Assembly: GCA_037127315.1 (NCBI GenBank)
Contig: JBBBDQ010000348.1
Location: 1,861,001-1,925,000, forward strand
Length of the DNA: 64,000 bases
Direction of reading: 5' to 3'
From: Ascarosepion bandense
Taxonomy: Eukaryota > Mollusca > Cephalopoda > Sepiida > Sepiidae
Program-made: the position numbers and the translations under genes
Notes under the pieces: model-generated
What the model saw: only the letters and a program-made list of their open reading frames with translations
Databases searched by the model: none
What the model was told of the DNA's origin: nothing
Shown: piece by piece, positions 60,963-64,000 of the stretch
Layout of the letters: each line of letters starts with the position of its first letter
Numbering within the stretch: position 1 is the first letter of the stretch

Positions 60963-61647
60963 GATGAACCATTGATGCATTTAGTTTTCGTTTTGTAAAA
61001 GATTACATTTTTGTTTATAGAATTTTTTTCTTGAAATTCCCTGAGGTTTCGTCTATGCATTTCTTTCGCGAATCATTTCACGTGATAGATTAAATTCTTC
61101 CTTCAACTCTTAGCTTATTCTTTTGTTTTGCATTAATTAATTCGTTAATTGTTTTAAAAGAAACATTATATTCAGCCTGAGCTATTTTTTTCATTTGTCG
61201 TTGTGATAGAGTTGGTGGTAGAACAATATATTTTGATTTTTTCGATTTGTCAAGTCGATTCGCTTTTCTATTTTGAATTGTTTCTTTTTTACTGGCCTTT
61301 TGTTTCGTATTGAATAAGTAATAATTAGAGTATTGGAGGAGCTTAAAGTTATTGTAAATTCATTTCTTCTATTCATGAAAATATTTTGGGCTTCAAATTC
61401 AGAGTACACTGTGATTAAATCCGATTATTATTCTAGGTTTTATTTTCTTGTTATGGCGAGTATAAATGTTTATGAGATCATTGTTATTATGACGGTCGAA
61501 AAAGCTTTCATGTACATTCCAAATGAACTAGGAAAAATGATGTTATTTTTCCCAAAATTTTACTTCATATATGAAAACTTACGTCCAGTAGCAATATCAT
61601 TTAACATAAACTTATTTAACATAAACTTATTTATAAATGGAACTTTG
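60963..61647. other. Unassigned, possible coding remnant
   Basis: On the minus strand 61,020-61,240 reads IVLPPTLSQRQMKKIAQAEY, then VSFKTINELINAKQ without a stop for about 50 codons. It resembles a helix-turn-helix segment but matches no family I can name. A 139-codon plus frame (61,333-61,752) overlaps the Helitron start and is not supported. Confidence 0.3.
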
Positions 61648-62352
61648 TCTGTGTGTCTCTGTGTGTGTGTCTGTGCGTGTGTGTGTCAGTTACCTATAGA
61701 CTCCGAAACGGCTGAACCGATTTTCTTGAAAATGTACACAGTTGTACTATAAGCGTCTGCGAGTGTTCTTAGTTAGGTTTTGTGTCGAAGTACCTCCGAT
61801 AAATATCGAAAATCGATAATAGAAAAAATCGGGTTATAGAAGGAGTGGTCCGATTTTAATCAAATTTGATACACTCATAGACAAAGACATAAGAAACGGT
61901 ATTCAAAAGTTTCAAGGTTGCAGTTCTTACAATAGTGCAGAAAATCGAAAATATATATATATATAAAGCAAGTTGTTTGTGTGTGTGTCTGTTTATCTAC
62001 CTGTATGTCTGTATTTTTTCAGCATTTTATTTTAGTTTTTGCTTAAGGTTTCACGCTAAGTAGGTATAATTGTAGTTCTTAGTCTCAGTCATAATACCAT
62101 TTACACAGAAGACTTATTAAGCCTTCAAAATTCAGTTTACGACGAAAAACACTTATTTGATATCGATACCAGGAAATCAAAATTTGACTTACATCCATCC
62201 ATTTTTTTTTTCAGTCTACGGTTTCGCTTTAACTGGAAACAACTATTGCTTTTTAGTCTTTCGTGCCAACGTCCAAAGAGTCTGAGCTCCAGGACCACGG
62301 ATTAGTTTTAAAGCTTTCATTACACCCGAGCAACGCCGGGCTATGCTGCTAG
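61648..62352 (+). mobile_element. Non-autonomous Helitron, second copy
   Basis: Starts TCTGTGTGTCTCTGTG, shares GACTCCGAAACGGCTGAACC and the whole body with 12,590-13,335, and ends with the CCCGAGCAACGCCGGGC hairpin and GCTGCTAG followed by T. It has a shorter TA tract (about 61,951-61,965). Confidence 0.85.
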
Positions 62353-62484
62353 TATAGAACTAAAAACTTCAGTTCACTCCCAAGCAATGTGGTATAAACA
62401 CTAGTAAGTAGGAGGTGACTGGGCGTGAACGTTAAAGACAAACTGAAAATAGGGAGGTTTGAGAAAGGGATAAATGATGAACTG

Positions 62485-62800
62485 TATTCAAGAAGACGTT
62501 GCATTTAAATAGAGGGGACTACCACAGGGGGAAGTGAGAGAAAAGTAACTGTTCGAGTAACAGTAAACAGGTGAGACCTAGATACCAATCTAGTAGCACG
62601 CTTAAATTCATGTATTCGAGGCACCAGTGAAAATAACTCGTCAGAGCAGCTGCCATGGAAATATTTGTAGAAGAGACAGAGGAAAGTCATGTCACATCAG
62701 TGAGAAAGTGACTGTAGTCGAGATGCCAAGTCAAGATCTATTATATTGCAGATCTTCCTTTGGATTTTCTTAAGAATCCCGAGATATCTTCGTAACATCA
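62485..62800 (-). mobile_element. LINE-A fragment, decayed
   Basis: Minus strand: TFLCLFYKYFHGSCSDELFS, FKRATRLVSRSHLFTV, then a broken C-terminus near 62,490. No 3' UTR or tail. Confidence 0.8.
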
Positions 62801-62949
62801 GTTAGATAATATCAATTTTATTGTGAGACCATTGATTTCTATCATTAAATTTGAAATGTCACAATTTTGGGATATAACAATTTATTACTTAATAAAAATG
62901 GAAAACCGATCACCTACTATATGTCCAGTTGAAACTTTCATTAATATTT

Positions 62950-63229
62950 TGTCATGGTGGCATCACACATGCAACGGATTGAACTCTTCCTACAACTACA
63001 TATACTTTCCCTCACAAGAGATCAGCAGATCAACATAAAGAGTGATAGGCAGAGATAGCCAAGACTGCTACCGTACTACCCTTGTGAGTCCCAGTTCTAG
63101 TATTACTACCTAACCCGTATTTATCGTTCACCTAACAAAGTTCCACGTATTGTATTAATATATATATCTTTATTTCCTATTTTGGTTGTTGTATTATTTC
63201 TTGCTGGACTCTTAATCGGGTCCACGACA
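62950..63229. mobile_element. Solo LTR, 280 bp
   Basis: Starts TGTCATGG, ends CCACGACA (inverted TGTCRTGG), with a perfect 5-bp target duplication TATTT at 62,945-62,949 and 63,230-63,234. CTTAATCGGGTCCACGACA resembles the U5 ends of other LTRs here. No internal region. Confidence 0.85.
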
Positions 63230-63234
63230 TATTT

Positions 63235-63567
63235 AACATAAAAAGCTTATGTGCGCGTATGTTTGTGTATGTGTGTGTGTGATTTTCAAATTGGTTTGTT
63301 TTTTATAATGTTTCTAAATCTTAGCATCACTAATGACTTATAACGAGATAAATAAATTTTTCAGTCTATCGTATTGTATGTATTTGTTAATTATAAATAT
63401 AATTATTAACTTTTCTTCTCAAATTGTAGTGTTGCTTTTTTTTTCTTACTGTAAGCATGTTTGCAAGAGTGTTAGATTTTACTAATCGCTTAGTTGTGTC
63501 TTTTAGAGTTCTTCTGTATTCCATTGTTTGGATTAATTCTAATGATTGAATCTCCTTTTTCTAGGGT
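63235..63567. other. Unassigned stretch
   Basis: AT-rich with a short TG run. Nothing recognisable. Confidence 0.5.
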
Positions 63568-63776
63568 ATTTTAAGAAAAGACAGACTGAAGCCACGTCGA
63601 GTTGGTGAGAAAGTTACTGGAGCCGATGTGTAAGTCAGGACCGATTACATTGCAGATCCTTGCTTAGATTTTGTCGAGAACCTCGAGATGTAGAGAGGGA
63701 GCTCCAGACTAGACATGGTAACTGTATTTGATGCACAGACGAATGGTAGTTTTATAAATCTACAAAATGTATTCTA
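63568..63776 (-). mobile_element. LINE-A fragment, decayed
   Basis: The complement resembles the LINE-A region from IHIYK-TIR-C through LDKI to the LSH block (plus strand GATTACATTGCAGATCCTTG, ATTTTGTCGAGAACC). No open frame. Confidence 0.75.
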
Positions 63777-63844
63777 ACTTTAAAACTTTCAGGTCCATCA
63801 CGAAGAGCAAAACTTCCTAGCAGTGGATGCAGGTATTTTTTTCT

Positions 63845-64000
63845 CAATTGGAGTAGATAGACAAAACTATCACCCGTTCACGCACCACCCACGTCTATTG
63901 TACAGGTGTAGAGGCTCATTCCTTGTTCCCTGTTCAGGATGTGGTTTCCGGCTGTCTCTTTTCCAAATCATTTCACTTTCACGTAGCCCCCTGCACATCA
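63845..64000 (+). mobile_element. SINE-3, single head, runs off the window
   Basis: Sense-strand head (TTGGAGTAGATAGAC, CACCCGTTCACGCACCACCC, CAGGTGTAGAGGCTCATTCC, GGATGTGGTTTCCGG), followed directly by the LINE-A-like tail CGTAGCCCCCTGCACATCA at the window edge. It shows the basic one-head form of the family seen as arrays at 46.8 and 57.0 kb. Confidence 0.88.

Overview
This is an invertebrate nuclear intergenic window, most likely from a cephalopod (octopus type). I infer this from several things together: AT-rich sequence, very many TA, TG/CA, TTC and TATC microsatellites, dense tRNA-derived SINEs with a conserved central domain of the kind described as Ceph-SINE/MetaSINE, and many decayed Penelope-like, RTE, mariner/Tc1, Helitron and LTR remnants. 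The species cannot be read from the sequence. I found no convincing host protein gene, no tRNA gene and no functional rRNA gene. Nearly every recognisable reading frame is a mobile-element fossil.

Names used below. LINE-A: a poly(A)-tailed, 5'-truncated non-LTR element with YADD reverse transcriptase (Jockey/CR1-like). RTE: RTE-like LINE with a TTC/GAA tail. RLE-LINE: LINE with a C-terminal zinc-finger/restriction-like endonuclease region. PLE: Penelope-like element with a GIY-YIG domain. SINE-1: Ceph-type tRNA SINE. SINE-2: tRNA-like SINE whose 3' tail carries a hammerhead-like motif. SINE-3: SINE whose 3' tail matches LINE-A. SINE-5S: composite 5S rRNA plus tRNA-like SINE. Repeat C: an unclassified repeat beside TA tracts.

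Layout. 0-6 kb: a Tc1-type MITE, SINE-1, a mariner fossil, a 48-bp-arm palindrome, a PLE endonuclease fragment and a GC-rich island. 6-12 kb: an RTE split by a solo LTR, SINE-1 copies, LINE-A and a Gypsy 3' half with its LTR. 12-19 kb: Helitron, SINE-1, RTE, a SINE-2 inverted dimer, a deleted Tc1 element and an LTR. 19-23.5 kb: the best PLE of the window, with a hammerhead-like motif downstream and a 61-bp-arm palindrome. 24-26.5 kb: LINE-A with a tandem 3' UTR and a 70-bp piggyBac-like element. 26.5-33.4 kb: one RLE-LINE on the minus strand, interrupted by RTE, LTR, LINE-A and SINE-5S insertions. 34-40 kb: SINE-2, head-to-head PLE pieces, the most intact LINE-A, and a solo LTR with four 240-bp internal repeats. 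40-52 kb: LINE-A, SINEs, RTE, a second PLE with a hammerhead-like motif, a SINE-3 tandem array, and a SINE-1 inside a mariner. 52-64 kb: SINE-5S, tandem Tc1 ends, LINE-A, a second SINE-3 array, a mariner split by an RTE, a third PLE with a hammerhead-like motif, Helitron, a solo LTR, and SINE-3 running off the end.

The most interesting signal is a small-RNA and retroelement network. Hammerhead-like self-cleaving motifs sit about 0.6 kb downstream of three PLE endonuclease domains and also in the tail of SINE-2. SINE-3 carries the LINE-A 3' end. SINE-5S joins one or two 5S rRNA units to a tRNA-like body, with perfect target-site duplications. All ribozyme calls are pattern readings by eye and need folding and cleavage assays.
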